Source: Stenotrophomonas sp. Iso1 (lineage in GTDB: Bacteria; Pseudomonadota; Gammaproteobacteria; Xanthomonadales; Xanthomonadaceae). From it: a stretch of DNA of 64,000 nt. Below, piece by piece: positions 27,080 to 35,243 of the stretch. Under the pieces are notes generated by a model that was given only the letters and a program-made list of their open reading frames with translations, made no database searches and was not told the origin of the DNA. A program made the position numbers and the translations under genes. How positions within the stretch are numbered: the stretch's first letter is position 1; each line of letters starts with the position of its first letter. The stretch covers positions 310,001-374,000 of the forward strand of contig NZ_JAODBT010000001.1 in NCBI RefSeq assembly GCF_027497995.1, read 5' to 3'.

Positions 27080-27979
27080 ATGTCCAAGCCACCTCTCAAT
27101 TTCCTGCAGGGATTCGTCATTGCCGCGCGGTTGGGCAATCTGTCGCGCGCCGCAGAAGCCATGAACGTCACCGTCAGCGCATTGAGCCACCAGATGCGTC
27201 AGCTGGAGGAGCGGCTGGGGTATCCGCTGTTGCTGCGCCAGGCGCGTGGCGTGGCGCTTACTCCGGAAGGGCGACGGCTGCTCGATCAGGTGGGCCCGCA
27301 TCTGGATGCGATCAACGCGGCCTTCCGGCCGTTCTCGGCGCGGCACGACTGCGTGCTGACAGTGAGTGCGGTGCCGACCATGGCGTCGGCGTGGCTGGTG
27401 CCGCGCCTGGGCCGGTTTGTGGCGCTGCATCCGCAGATCGAGATCAACCTGCAGTCCAGCCAATACCTGGTCGATTTCGAGCGGCAGCTGCAGTTCGATG
27501 CAGCCATGCGTGTCGGCGATGGCCGCTGGCCAGGGCTGATCGCCGAGCCGCTGATTGATGAGTGGTTGGTACCCATGGCCAGCCCGGCGCTGGTGGAACG
27601 CATGGGCGGCCTGGATGCGCTTCCGCTGTCGCAGTGGCCGCTGTTGGGCGATCCCGACGGCGAATGGGACCGCTGGTTCGCCCTGATCGGTGAGCAGCCG
27701 CCCAGGCGCTATGTCGCCATTCTCGACGATTCCGAATCGCACCATCGTGCAGCCATTGATGGCGTGGGCGTGGCGCTGGGCCGGGTAACGCGTGCGCGAT
27801 TGCTGCTGGAATCCGGGCAATTGGTGCTGCTGTCGAAGCAGCGTTTGAAGACACCGTGGTCGCATTGGCTGGTGTATCCCGAGCGCTCGACAACGCATGC
27901 AGGGTTTCTGGCATTCCGCGAGTGGTTGCATGCAGAGGCCGCAGAACATCGCCTGCATATGGATGAAGCGGGCGCGTAG
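27080..27979 (+). CDS. LysR-family transcriptional regulator (GcvA-like branch)
   Basis: A 299-residue DNA-binding regulator. The winged helix reads LNFLQGFVIAARLGNLSRAA and continues with NVTVSALSHQMRQLEERLGY, then LTPEGRRLLDQV begins the linker helix. The effector domain contains VSAVPTMASAWLVPRLGRF, IEINLQSSQYLVDFERQLQFD and AIDGVGVALGRVTRARLLLESG, the pattern of GcvA/AmpR-type LysR proteins. ATG at 27080 has AAAGG five bases upstream; a TTG at 27059 is an alternative. It probably autoregulates and controls the divergent small gene at 26980 through the 99-bp gap. The effector is unknown. Confidence 0.92.
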   Translation: MSKPPLNFLQGFVIAARLGNLSRAAEAMNVTVSALSHQMRQLEERLGYPLLLRQARGVALTPEGRRLLDQVGPHLDAINAAFRPFSARHDCVLTVSAVPTMASAWLVPRLGRFVALHPQIEINLQSSQYLVDFERQLQFDAAMRVGDGRWPGLIAEPLIDEWLVPMASPALVERMGGLDALPLSQWPLLGDPDGEWDRWFALIGEQPPRRYVAILDDSESHHRAAIDGVGVALGRVTRARLLLESGQLVLLSKQRLKTPWSHWLVYPERSTTHAGFLAFREWLHAEAAEHRLHMDEAGA

Positions 27980-28096
27980 TTGAATCTGAAATTCAGTGCG
28001 ACGCGCGCCCGCTGTGCCCCGAAAAGCCGCAGCGGAGTCTGAGCGTCTGGTTGCCGCTATAGTCAGCCCACTTCGATAACCGATTGCCGAGCAGAC

Positions 28097-28972
28097 ATGG
28101 AACGTCCCCTCTACACGCGTGTGGGCTTCTGGATTGGCGCGCTGGGCCCGGCGCTGCTGACCCTATGGGTGCTGATCGAGTTCAACACGCCCAATCCTGC
28201 CGCATCGAATGTTGCGGGTATGGGTGCGGTGTTCCTGGGGCTTCTGGGTGCCGTGGTGTTGGGCATCGCCTGGCTCTGGGCGATGCTGCAGAGTCGTGCG
28301 TGGCTGGCGAGCATCACAGGCGCGGTGTTGGGTGTGGCGCTCGCGCTGGCCACCGGCCTGTCGTACGGCTACGTCAAGGACCAAGCCAAGCATCGCGCAT
28401 GGGCACAAGCCTCCGCCGAGGAGGCGATCGAGCGGGAACGATTGTTGCTGGCCTTGGATGCCGCGCGTCGCAACGACACCGCGGGAATCCACTCCGCACT
28501 GGCAACAGCGTCCTCGTTTCAGCCAGCCGAAAGCATGTGCGCGCTGGTCGCTACCCATGGTCGTCTGCTACACCGCGTGCTGGACGGCGCGCCCGAAATT
28601 AGCCGTATCGACGGCCGGACACCGACCGGCGTGGAGACCGAATCGCTGCTGGGCATTGCTGCGGAGATGGTGAGCAACGATGACACCGTGCAGGCCAAAC
28701 AGACGATGCTGTTCGTACTGCTGGAGGCGCTTGCATCGCGCAGTGATGGTGCAGTGGTATTGCCGGCGTGGCGCAGCTTGTGGGAGAGCGTTGAACAGCA
28801 GGCAGGAATCACGTCGACATGGCCGCCGGTTTTCGCCGCACCGGGGCCGCGCACTTACAGGGAATACTGTGGAGGCGGCAATGATGCAGCGATGACCCGG
28901 ATGATCCAGTACATGGTGCCGGCGCCGGAGGCGGTGGATGCAGATGCAGCGGCGGCTCAATTTGCCCAGTAG
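28097..28972 (+). CDS. Hypothetical inner-membrane protein
   Basis: A 291-residue protein with three membrane segments in the first 95 residues (FWIGALGPALLTLWVLIEF; GMGAVFLGLLGAVVLGIAWL; ASITGAVLGVALALATGLSY), then a soluble alpha-helical domain with two Cys residues. No catalytic motif is visible. It lies immediately upstream of the PAAR gene on the same strand, but base composition changes after it and 195 bases separate them, so it is more likely the last gene of the older backbone than part of the effector unit. Confidence 0.78.
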   Translation: MERPLYTRVGFWIGALGPALLTLWVLIEFNTPNPAASNVAGMGAVFLGLLGAVVLGIAWLWAMLQSRAWLASITGAVLGVALALATGLSYGYVKDQAKHRAWAQASAEEAIERERLLLALDAARRNDTAGIHSALATASSFQPAESMCALVATHGRLLHRVLDGAPEISRIDGRTPTGVETESLLGIAAEMVSNDDTVQAKQTMLFVLLEALASRSDGAVVLPAWRSLWESVEQQAGITSTWPPVFAAPGPRTYREYCGGGNDAAMTRMIQYMVPAPEAVDADAAAAQFAQ

Positions 28973-29167
28973 TCCATCGCCAGGCAAGCGACGCGCACAT
29001 AGCGCGTGTTCCCGGGAACGTGCTGTTCCCAACTCCGGAATCAAGCCGGTCTGCGAAATCAAACGTCGCGTGGATTGCGCCAACACATCTGGGACATGTC
29101 CCATCGCCTGAATAGCTTTGAGTTGTTACGTTCCATAGGCGCGAAAGTTCGCGCAAGGAGCAACGAT

Positions 29168-29725
29168 TTGTCAAAGCTATGGATAGTGCTGGGTGATCGG
29201 ACTACTGGGGGTGGCACGATGATTACCGGCGCCCCGGATACGGATATAAACGGTGTAAATGTATGCCGGAAGAACGATGTTGCAACCTGCCCAAAGCATA
29301 AAGGCACATTTTCGATAATTGGTGGATGCGACACAACAATCATCATCGATGGTCAACCGGTGGCGTTGGATGGTGCCGCTTTAGCCTGCGGTTGCCGAGT
29401 AATGGGTGGCAGTCAAAAAATTGTATTTTCCGACTCAGCGGGAGCCGGAGCTACTTCCACGGCATATCTACGCAGAGTCAATGGTTCATCAATGGAGCGG
29501 GCCGAGAGCCCAGATTCCATATTCGATGACTGCTTCAAGATAGAGCTGGAAGATGGCTCCCCCGCAAGCGGGTACTCCTATGAGGTCATACGGAAAGACG
29601 GTAGTGCAGTAGAGGGGGTAACCGATTCGGAAGGAATGATTCCCCTCCAGGAGAGTGAATTGGAGGAATCGGTGGAAATCCGTCTTCTTGGCAAGAAGGA
29701 GGAGGGTGGAAATGTCAAGTGGTAG
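29168..29725 (+). CDS. PAAR-domain protein (type VI secretion spike tip)
   Basis: A 185-residue protein predicted to cap the VgrG spike of a type VI secretion system. The PAAR domain covers about residues 1-90: VLGDRTTGGGTMITGAPDTD, then INGVNVCRKNDVATCPKHKG with paired Cys, TFSIIGGCDTTIIIDGQPVALDG and ALACGCRVMGG. After a linker, residues 120-180 form a small beta domain (FKIELEDGSPASGYSYEVI, then VEGVTDSEGMIPL) of the kind found on PAAR proteins that carry a separate effector. The start is TTG at 29168, set by AAGGAG seven bases upstream and by the domain edge. It overlaps the peptidase gene by 14 bases. Base composition is lower in GC than the flanks, suggesting transfer. No structural T6SS genes are in the window. 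Confidence 0.87.
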   Translation: MSKLWIVLGDRTTGGGTMITGAPDTDINGVNVCRKNDVATCPKHKGTFSIIGGCDTTIIIDGQPVALDGAALACGCRVMGGSQKIVFSDSAGAGATSTAYLRRVNGSSMERAESPDSIFDDCFKIELEDGSPASGYSYEVIRKDGSAVEGVTDSEGMIPLQESELEESVEIRLLGKKEEGGNVKW

Positions 29726-30494
29726 TAGGGAGGTGAAGGCCCAGGTCGACGTTCGGGGATGCCTGGTTTTCAACTGGAAATTGACTCCACGCGACAGACG
29801 TGACCCCGTGGTTTGTCGTTTACCGCCAGATCTTCTCACCTATCGAATTCATGTTGATGGAAAAATTGAACGACTTACGCCGAGTCATTTCGATCCTGAA
29901 GCCACGAAGGGCTTGATCAGGTATGTCTACATTTCAACGGATGGACTTCACCACGAGCTTGGCCATTACACGTATGAAAAAGTCACCGGGCGAGGCGCAT
30001 TGGCGGGGAAATTCATCCGACTCATGAATTTGAATGAGGTGAGGGACTACTCTTCAAATGGTGTAGGGTTCGGTTTTGAGAACGACTCCAGACGGCCGTA
30101 TATCAGTGACATCGCCCTTGCTAGCCTGCTCGGGGCGATGCTGGAGACGGGATACGGCGACTTCTCATGTAATGGATTCAGTCATTCCGATGGATCATCT
30201 ACACCAAGTACATCCCATATAAACGGTGTAAATGGTGACCTGAAATTCCTTCGGCTTGACAAGACTACCCGGGGTCGCCGAAGCCTGCATATTGATGTGA
30301 GCCCGGAGTTGATGGACGAAGGCAGGCAGAACTTGTTCAACGATGCGCTCTACCGATTTGGCTGGAAGAGCATGCTCGCCTGGCGCTATCGAAGGAACGG
30401 CCAAATGCGCTTGTTGAATCATACACAGCACTATGCCGGCCATCACCATCATCTGCATGTTCAGGGATATGCACCCAATGTGGTGGATGTATGA
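29712..30494 (+). CDS. LAS-type metallopeptidase, predicted peptidoglycan-cleaving T6SS effector
   Basis: A 260-residue protein without signal peptide, as expected of a cargo carried by the spike. The C-terminal half has zinc-ligand spacing of the LAS group (MepA, VanY, M15): His169 and Asp176 in STSHINGVNGDLKFLR, the same H-x6-D spacing as in those enzymes, and the terminal HHHHLHVQGY with His247-x-His249, like the HxH of MepA. A conserved ISDIALASLLGAMLETGYGD helix precedes it. These enzymes cut peptide cross-links of peptidoglycan. AGGAGG sits before the ATG, which lies inside the PAAR gene, and the stop overlaps the next start as ATGA. An isolated HELGH (81-85) also occurs but does not fit a gluzincin layout. 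Function is inferred from motifs and neighbours. Confidence 0.78.
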   Translation: MSSGSREVKAQVDVRGCLVFNWKLTPRDRRDPVVCRLPPDLLTYRIHVDGKIERLTPSHFDPEATKGLIRYVYISTDGLHHELGHYTYEKVTGRGALAGKFIRLMNLNEVRDYSSNGVGFGFENDSRRPYISDIALASLLGAMLETGYGDFSCNGFSHSDGSSTPSTSHINGVNGDLKFLRLDKTTRGRRSLHIDVSPELMDEGRQNLFNDALYRFGWKSMLAWRYRRNGQMRLLNHTQHYAGHHHHLHVQGYAPNVVDV

Positions 30495-31042
30495 AAGCTC
30501 TAGCGCTTTTTTTCATGGCACTTTCGATGTCCGCATGCGACCAAGGCAAGGATCTCGCCTGCGCGAACTTCCTTTCTGCTCTTGCACAGGAGGATGTTCG
30601 CAATATCGATCTTCTGAAACAGTCAAAGTATCCGGTAGAAGCCTCGATTCATGCGGCTTTGATGAAGCACCGATTGGGCGTTCCGTGTAGATCATTGGAA
30701 TCCGTGCAGGGAGAGTTTCCCGTAGCGATGGGCCGTGCACGGCAGGCGTGGGTACTTTTCGTCTCAGAGAATGAGCTGGAGCATCAAGGCGAGACGCTGG
30801 AGGGCGTCTCTGGGACTCTTGTCTTCTATGCGTCGAACGGAGTTCCTGTTCGGCAATACAAGAACGCTGTCACTCTGTTTGGCTTTGAAGGGTTCGGCAT
30901 TTCGCGCTCGGCAACGGTCTCATCGAGCGGAGTCGACGTCTGCGATCAGGAATTTGAGATATTCGAGTATGCCGACAATGGTGATGTGATTGGCATGCTG
31001 GCGGAGCCACAACGCGGTGCTTGCAAAGGCAGCCTGCGATAG
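30491..31042 (+). CDS. Lipoprotein, predicted immunity protein for the peptidase
   Basis: A 183-residue lipoprotein: MKALALFFMALSMSACDQGK has a short signal with lipobox LSMSAC, so the mature protein would be anchored in the periplasm, where a peptidoglycan peptidase acts. The mature part has five further Cys residues and several beta segments (QAWVLFVSENELEHQGETL, GTLVFYASNGVPVRQ). The start overlaps the peptidase stop by four bases, ensuring coupled production, typical of effector/immunity pairs. I recognise no family by sequence. Residue identity to known immunity proteins cannot be judged here; the call rests on location, export and coupling. Confidence 0.7.
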   Translation: MKALALFFMALSMSACDQGKDLACANFLSALAQEDVRNIDLLKQSKYPVEASIHAALMKHRLGVPCRSLESVQGEFPVAMGRARQAWVLFVSENELEHQGETLEGVSGTLVFYASNGVPVRQYKNAVTLFGFEGFGISRSATVSSSGVDVCDQEFEIFEYADNGDVIGMLAEPQRGACKGSLR

Positions 31043-31080
31043 CAATAGGAGACAGCTCCCGGAGGGCGTTGCAGCGTTGT

Positions 31081-31126
31081 GAGCCACGAAGCGGATGTCG
31101 TTGAAGAGGTACGTACTTCGTGGCTC
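31081..31126 (+). terminator. Long-loop inverted repeat after effector/immunity unit
   Basis: GAGCCACGAAG (31081-31091) and CTTCGTGGCTC (31116-31126) are perfect 11-bp arms 24 bases apart. There is no clear T tract, so it may be a terminator, a recombination relic or an attC-like structure; it marks the edge between the plus-strand unit and the minus-strand cassette-like genes. Confidence 0.45.
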
Positions 31127-31231
31127 GCACTGCTAGCGCAAAGATTCATTTCAATTTCTCGTACTTCAGCAGCCCGCTACCGCGATGCAAGCGCGAAGCT
31201 TCCGACCTCCCATGTCGCTATACGCCTGATG

Positions 31232-31897
31232 TCATCGTTCTTCTGAATCCTGCGGTGCGCGCGTCCGGTGGCGTAGCGCCGGGACGATGCTAACAAGAAC
31301 ACCAGCAGCTAGAAACGCGACCAACATTGCCCCGGCATTCAGTAGCGCATGACGGTATCCAATCTTGGCCACGTCAATGAAGTAGTACGGATAGAACCCA
31401 GACAGTTCGCCCCGAACTAGTATGTAAGCCATGTAGCTGACCGGGAAAGCACACCAGACGAGCGGCGCGCGCATAGGCAGCCTGCTGCGAGGGGGAAAGA
31501 TCAGCCAGTATCCGAGCGCCGATAGCGGAACAACGTAGTGCAGCAAAGTGTCGGCGAGCAACTGCAGCCCTTGTGGGCTCCAGACATTGCGCAGCAGGAG
31601 GTGATAACCCGCGCCGACCACGACTATCGATGTAATCGCACAGCCAAACACCGTCGACCTGGCGAAGTAGCGGCCTACCCGCTTATTGCCTGCGACGAGC
31701 GGCAACGCGGCCGAAAGTGCGATGAACAGATTGGTCAGCACGGTGAAGTACGCAAGGAAGAGGGATACTCCGTGGGCCACGCTCTGCGCATTGGCGCGTG
31801 CCAACTTGACGGAAAGCCACAACTGCAGCAGCAAGGCAATCCATGCGATCGCCGCTAAAGCAGCAAGTGCGAGCTTGCTAACTACTTCGCTCTCCAT
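31232..31897 (-). CDS. Pr6Pr-like six-helix membrane protein
   Basis: A 221-residue integral membrane protein with six hydrophobic helices. The pattern AYFTVLTNLFIALSAALPLV, LLHYVVPLSALGYWLIFPPR and SGFYPYYFIDVAKIGYRHAL fits the Pr6Pr family, related to FAR-17a/AIG1 proteins; the function in bacteria is unknown to me. The ATG at 31897 is chosen; a TTG at 31939 is possible. It is the last in a row of eight minus-strand short genes that ends at the integron integrase relic, and Pr6Pr-like genes could well travel as cassettes. Confidence 0.8.
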   Translation of the reverse strand: MESEVVSKLALAALAAIAWIALLLQLWLSVKLARANAQSVAHGVSLFLAYFTVLTNLFIALSAALPLVAGNKRVGRYFARSTVFGCAITSIVVVGAGYHLLLRNVWSPQGLQLLADTLLHYVVPLSALGYWLIFPPRSRLPMRAPLVWCAFPVSYMAYILVRGELSGFYPYYFIDVAKIGYRHALLNAGAMLVAFLAAGVLVSIVPALRHRTRAPQDSEER

Positions 31898-32138
31898 TTG
31901 TATGCGCCGTCCGAGGAATGATTGTTGGTGCCGAGTCAAGCGGAATCAATTGAGATTGAAGACGCCGCGTTCCGCGCGTGGTCCTGTTGTTGAGAGGCAC
32001 GGCGGCCGAGATTCGCTTGGCCCCTGTAGCGCGAGCAAGTAATGCAGATCCGGGGTTTGCGCTGAAAGCCAGACAAGTACAAGACGGATCCAGTAGATAG
32101 CCCAGTTCGCTGTCAATACGAAGTATCCGAGCGTGTAG

Positions 32139-32522
32139 TCACCCCTGATGTGACTCCACCACCACTGCGGTGCCGTAGCACAGCACCTCGGTCAGCCCCG
32201 TCATCAACTCGGTGGCGTCGTAACGGACGGCGATGATCGCATTGGCGCCAAGCTGCCGTGCGTGGGTCACCATGTCGCGGTACGTCTCATCGCGGGCCTG
32301 CTCGCACAACTCCGTATAGATGGTGATATTGCCGCCGAAGATGGTCTGCAGGCCACCCAGGAAGTTTCCAACGATGGATCGCGAACGCACCGTGATGCCG
32401 CGTACCAGGCCAAGGCTGCGCACCACCCGGTAGCCTGCCAACTCGGGCGCGGTGGTGACCATCGCGTCGTTCAGCAGTACCGCCATCGAACGGGGTGAAG
32501 AAGAGTTGTACGGGTCCGCCAT
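32139..32522 (-). CDS. YbjQ/UPF0145 family protein
   Basis: A 127-residue cytoplasmic protein. After a short Ser-rich N-terminus it shows the family pattern [43 protein letters not shown]-like [20 protein letters not shown] and [20 protein letters not shown], ending [12 protein letters not shown]0145 proteins are small pentamer-forming proteins of unclear role, sometimes labelled heavy-metal binding. AAGGCG precedes the ATG. Same-strand short gene in the integron-like row. Confidence 0.88.
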   Translation of the reverse strand: MADPYNSSSPRSMAVLLNDAMVTTAPELAGYRVVRSLGLVRGITVRSRSIVGNFLGGLQTIFGGNITIYTELCEQARDETYRDMVTHARQLGANAIIAVRYDATELMTGLTEVLCYGTAVVVESHQG

Positions 32523-32718
32523 GGATTCGCCTTGGTGTGGGTGGGCAACTGTGTTCAGTGGCGGATTATGTGGCGCCAGTTGCGGGTAACGCATCCGGCA
32601 TCGGGGTGTACTGAGTGGTTGGTCACTGATGCTGTGTGTTCCAACGAGCTGAGCTCAACAGAAATTGCGTCTGTCCCGGGTTGTTCGATCAACCGGTGGA
32701 TCGGCGGTGCAATGAAAA

Positions 32719-32922
32719 TCAACCATCGCTGGCTTGGGCTTGCCAACGAAAGCTCAGAAATAGTCCCGCAATGCAGAGTGGCACGCATATCGCCCAGGCA
32801 AGGGCCGCGGATGGCGCGATCAATACAGCCAGTCCGCAAAGCAGCGCGGTAATGCCGATGCCGATGAAGAAGCGCCAGTGGACGAGCATATCGGCAACAT
32901 CAAGAAGGTCCAGCAGTGACAT
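32719..32922 (-). CDS. Small two-helix membrane protein
   Basis: A 67-residue protein, MSLLDLLDVADMLVHWRFFI followed by two hydrophobic helices (GIGITALLCGLAVLIA and LAWAICVPLCIAGLFLSFRW). GGGGGA lies just before the ATG. Composition is protein-like and GC use at third positions is moderate. No family is recognised. It directly follows the attC-like hairpin at 32936-32990, the position expected of the first gene in a cassette. Confidence 0.65.
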   Translation of the reverse strand: MSLLDLLDVADMLVHWRFFIGIGITALLCGLAVLIAPSAALAWAICVPLCIAGLFLSFRWQAQASDG

Positions 32923-32935
32923 GCATCCCCCAAGC

Positions 32936-32990
32936 GTTCAACGGATAGGGCCGCACACTGGTGGCACAGCACCGAGTGTGGCGGCTTCAT
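32936..32990 (-). repeat. attC-like hairpin (integron cassette recombination site)
   Basis: On the minus strand GCCGCC-ACACT-C-GGTG pairs with CACC-AGTGT-GCGGC around a six-base loop, and the 3' side ends in CCGTTGAACG, whose GTTGAAC fits the integron core consensus GTTRRRY exactly. The 5' simple site (near AGTCAATG) is degenerate. It lies between the SRPBCC gene and the small membrane gene. Confidence 0.45.
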
Positions 32991-33019
32991 TGACTGGATG
33001 AAATCGCGGGCAGGTGCGG

Positions 33020-33493
33020 CTAAGTGCTGGCCTGGGTCGTCTTCCTGGGCTGGGAAACGCCTGCTGCGTGCGCCTGGGCTACGTCGCTCTCCGCAAGCTC
33101 CTTGAGCGATGCCAGGGTGATGGGGAGCCCCGTGCGCAATGGATTCCCGACGATACGCCCCAGCAGAAAAGACAGTGCGCCAGAAAAAGTAACTCGATGG
33201 ATGACTTCTGTTCCTGCAGCCGTGACGTTGAGTTCGTGTTCAAACATCATGCGAAAAAGCGGGATTCTCGATTCGACGGTGAACGATGTGTTGGGAACCA
33301 CCGAAACGAAATCCATTGGAACCGCCATGCCTTTGGGTGGCGTTATCTTGCCCTTGCTCCCCGTCTGGAATGGCCCATAGATGACGGAATCCTTGGTGTC
33401 TGGATCCCAGCGTTTCCAATTGCTGACATCCGCGTAAATCGCGAATATCTTCTCGGGCGGCACTGCAATTGTGATTCGACTTTCCACTTGCAT
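33020..33493 (-). CDS. SRPBCC (START-like) domain protein
   Basis: A 157-residue cytoplasmic protein of the polyketide cyclase/START-like superfamily, which binds hydrophobic ligands. Pattern: VESRITIAVPPEKIFAIYAD, VSNWKRWDPDTKDSVIYGPF, TGSKGKITPPKG, MFEHELNVTAAGTEVIHRVT and a C-terminal helix (TGLPITLASLKELAES). The ATG at 33493 matches the fold start and has AGGAA upstream. Short, single-domain and same-strand with its neighbours, it fits a cassette gene. The ligand is unknown. Confidence 0.85.
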   Translation of the reverse strand: MQVESRITIAVPPEKIFAIYADVSNWKRWDPDTKDSVIYGPFQTGSKGKITPPKGMAVPMDFVSVVPNTSFTVESRIPLFRMMFEHELNVTAAGTEVIHRVTFSGALSFLLGRIVGNPLRTGLPITLASLKELAESDVAQAHAAGVSQPRKTTQAST

Positions 33494-33933
33494 TCGCGTG
33501 TTCCTACGAGGTTTGAAAATCTCTGAATGTGCTTTGCGAGCACTGCAGCAGTAGCGATATCCCGCGAGTGCCCTGTTTGACTCGTTGCAACCCAGCCCTG
33601 GGATCAAACGGTGGTTTCGCCGTCTGCCTGGAACGAGTAGTCAGGGTATGCGCGGCACCGAGGCTACAAGCACTGCCTCGAAGCGGCCGGAGGCAACGGC
33701 AACAGGATACGAGCTTGGGAGTAGTCCTGCTGGGTTTCCTCGCTGGCAGATGTATCTGGCTTCACGTCGTTGCGCAGGCCACATCTCATCCTTTCTTGCA
33801 CCTGCGGTGGGCGAGCAGCTCTACCACGTCGTGCGAGAAGCTGTGTGTCGTGAAATCCTGACGTTAGCCGGAGAAGGCTGCCACTGTCAGGTGCGATCGA
33901 GCCAATCGAGCCGTGGTGATACCGAGGCCTGCT
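33494..33933. other. Intergenic region, no gene seen
   Basis: About 440 bases without a convincing reading frame. A plus-strand frame exists (33585-33944) but its composition is poor and it has no family look. GTTAGCC at 33863-33869 is one base from an integron core site, too weak on its own. A cassette with no gene or with a decayed gene would look like this. Confidence 0.4.
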
Positions 33934-34341
33934 TCAGGCCGTGATCAACTTTATCGCCCAGTACACCGCAATGATCATCTGCACCGTAAAGGCAGTGAAC
34001 CGCAACGTGACAGCAAGCGAGGACAGTGAGCTGAGGTGAATGAGCGATTGCAGGATACGCGCGGCAAGAAATGTGTACGCGAGTGGGTCGGTGATGGAGG
34101 ATCTGTCGCTTATCAGCGCAATCAACATCAGGCCGCCGAAGATGGGCAGGCCCTCGATGCAGTTGGCATGGGCTCTGGCCAGGCGCTGCATGAAGGGGGA
34201 AAGATTGGAGTTCTGCGGATTGAACGCGGTGGCCGCAAAGGTTCCCGCAACCACCAGCTTGGCGCGGATGATTTCCATGAGCACCAACAGCGACAACGAC
34301 CAGATAACAAATCCAGTGAGGGCAGCGAGTGTGGGGTTCAT
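33934..34341 (-). CDS. MAPEG-family membrane protein
   Basis: A 135-residue inner-membrane protein with four hydrophobic helices. The MAPEG pattern is visible: N-terminal helix FVIWSLSLLVLMEIIRAKLV, then RLARAHANCIEGLPIFGGLM, and LAYTFLAARILQSLIHLSS, the helix that in eukaryotic members binds glutathione. The family covers glutathione transferases and related enzymes; the bacterial substrate is unknown. It is a complete domain and part of the minus-strand row. Confidence 0.88.
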   Translation of the reverse strand: MNPTLAALTGFVIWSLSLLVLMEIIRAKLVVAGTFAATAFNPQNSNLSPFMQRLARAHANCIEGLPIFGGLMLIALISDRSSITDPLAYTFLAARILQSLIHLSSLSSLAVTLRFTAFTVQMIIAVYWAIKLITA

Positions 34342-34625
34342 TTGCTTGTTCCCGTCAGAGTGGGTTGATTGAGCTGCATCCGAGACTTCCGCTGCAGCAC
34401 ACCGTGATCAGATGCAGGTGCGGCGTTGTAATTACTCAAATACCGGAATGCAGCGTCATTGTGTGTCGCAGGAACAGTGTTGCGCGATAGGTTGCCAGTC
34501 GTGATCACGCCGGAGGCGCTGATTGCCACGCACCTGTTTGGATGACGGCTGCGAACAATCGCTGCGATCCCAGCCGGTCGCACAAAAGGCTTATCACCAG
34601 CAGCTTTCGTGCGTCGTTTTGGCCG

Positions 34626-35057
34626 TCAGGCGCGCTCCAGCTTGAGCTTGATCCACGGCTGCCAGCCCACCTTTTTGTCTTTGAGTTCCCAAAGGCCGGT
34701 CAATTGGTTGCTGTCCGCACTGAACTTGCCTTGGAAGCGAACGAACTCTCCGGTGATGGTCCACCGCTTGCCTTTCAATGCAACGTCAAGCACCTCGGTT
34801 CCTCCCTGGTCATCGTAGGACCGGGCGACGTATTTTTTGCTTGCACGGTCGTAACCCACGATTTCCATGGAGCGGGTGGGGCTCTGACCAAAGCGCGCAT
34901 CAACGTCGTGCAGCATGAAGTGCTTGCCGGGAAGCCAGCGGTAGGTGTCCGTTGCAGATAGCGTCGTCGCTGGTGAGCCCTGCGTCGCGAGCACTTCCCC
35001 GGTGGTGTTCCACGTGCCAATGAATACTTCCAAACGGGACATTCGATTCGTGGCCAT
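34626..35057 (-). CDS. DUF1579-like beta-barrel protein
   Basis: A 143-residue cytoplasmic protein, MATNRMSRLEVFIGTWNTTG, with repeated beta segments (SATDTYRWLPGKHFMLHDVD, EIVGYDRASKKYVARSYDDQ, GKRWTITGEFVRFQGKFSAD). The FIGTWNTTG start and WLPGKHFMLHDVD resemble DUF1579 lipocalin-like proteins; the family name is from memory. GGAG lies seven bases before the ATG. Short, complete, minus strand; consistent with a cassette gene. No function known. Confidence 0.8.
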   Translation of the reverse strand: MATNRMSRLEVFIGTWNTTGEVLATQGSPATTLSATDTYRWLPGKHFMLHDVDARFGQSPTRSMEIVGYDRASKKYVARSYDDQGGTEVLDVALKGKRWTITGEFVRFQGKFSADSNQLTGLWELKDKKVGWQPWIKLKLERA

Positions 35058-35201
35058 CTACAACTCCAATGCAGTGTTGATACGGATGGCGCGAATATAA
35101 ATGACCCAGCAGCAAAAAGCTGATTAAGCCAAGAAAAATAGAATTGTCAGCAGCATCATGCCCTCTGGTTCAATGCAGAGTGGATGTTTGTGGCGCACTA
35201 C

Positions 35202-35243
35202 CATTGAACCAAGCCATGCCGCGAAGCGGGGTCGGCTTAGGGG
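35202..35243 (-). repeat. attC-like hairpin overlapping a gene end
   Basis: On the minus strand TAAGCC-GACC-CCGC-TTC-GCGG-CAT-GGCTTGGTTCAAT is a bulged hairpin (AAGCC/GGCTT and CCGC/GCGG) of the shape of an integron attC. Its 3' GTTCAAT is one mismatch from GTTRRRY, and the stop codon of the 35237-35671 gene lies inside the left simple site, as is common in cassettes. A second inverted repeat, TGGTTCAATG/CATTGAACCA, spans 35166-35211. Confidence 0.45.

Noticed and set aside
29952-29966. HELGH (residues 81-85) in the peptidase, resembling the HExxH zinc motif of gluzincins
   Set aside because: No downstream Glu ligand in a suitable position, while the H-x6-D and C-terminal HxH pattern fits the LAS group in full.
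33585-33944. Plus-strand frame of 119 codons in the cassette row
   Set aside because: Composition is Arg/Ser/Gly-rich without fold-like pattern, no ribosome site, and orientation opposite to all neighbours.
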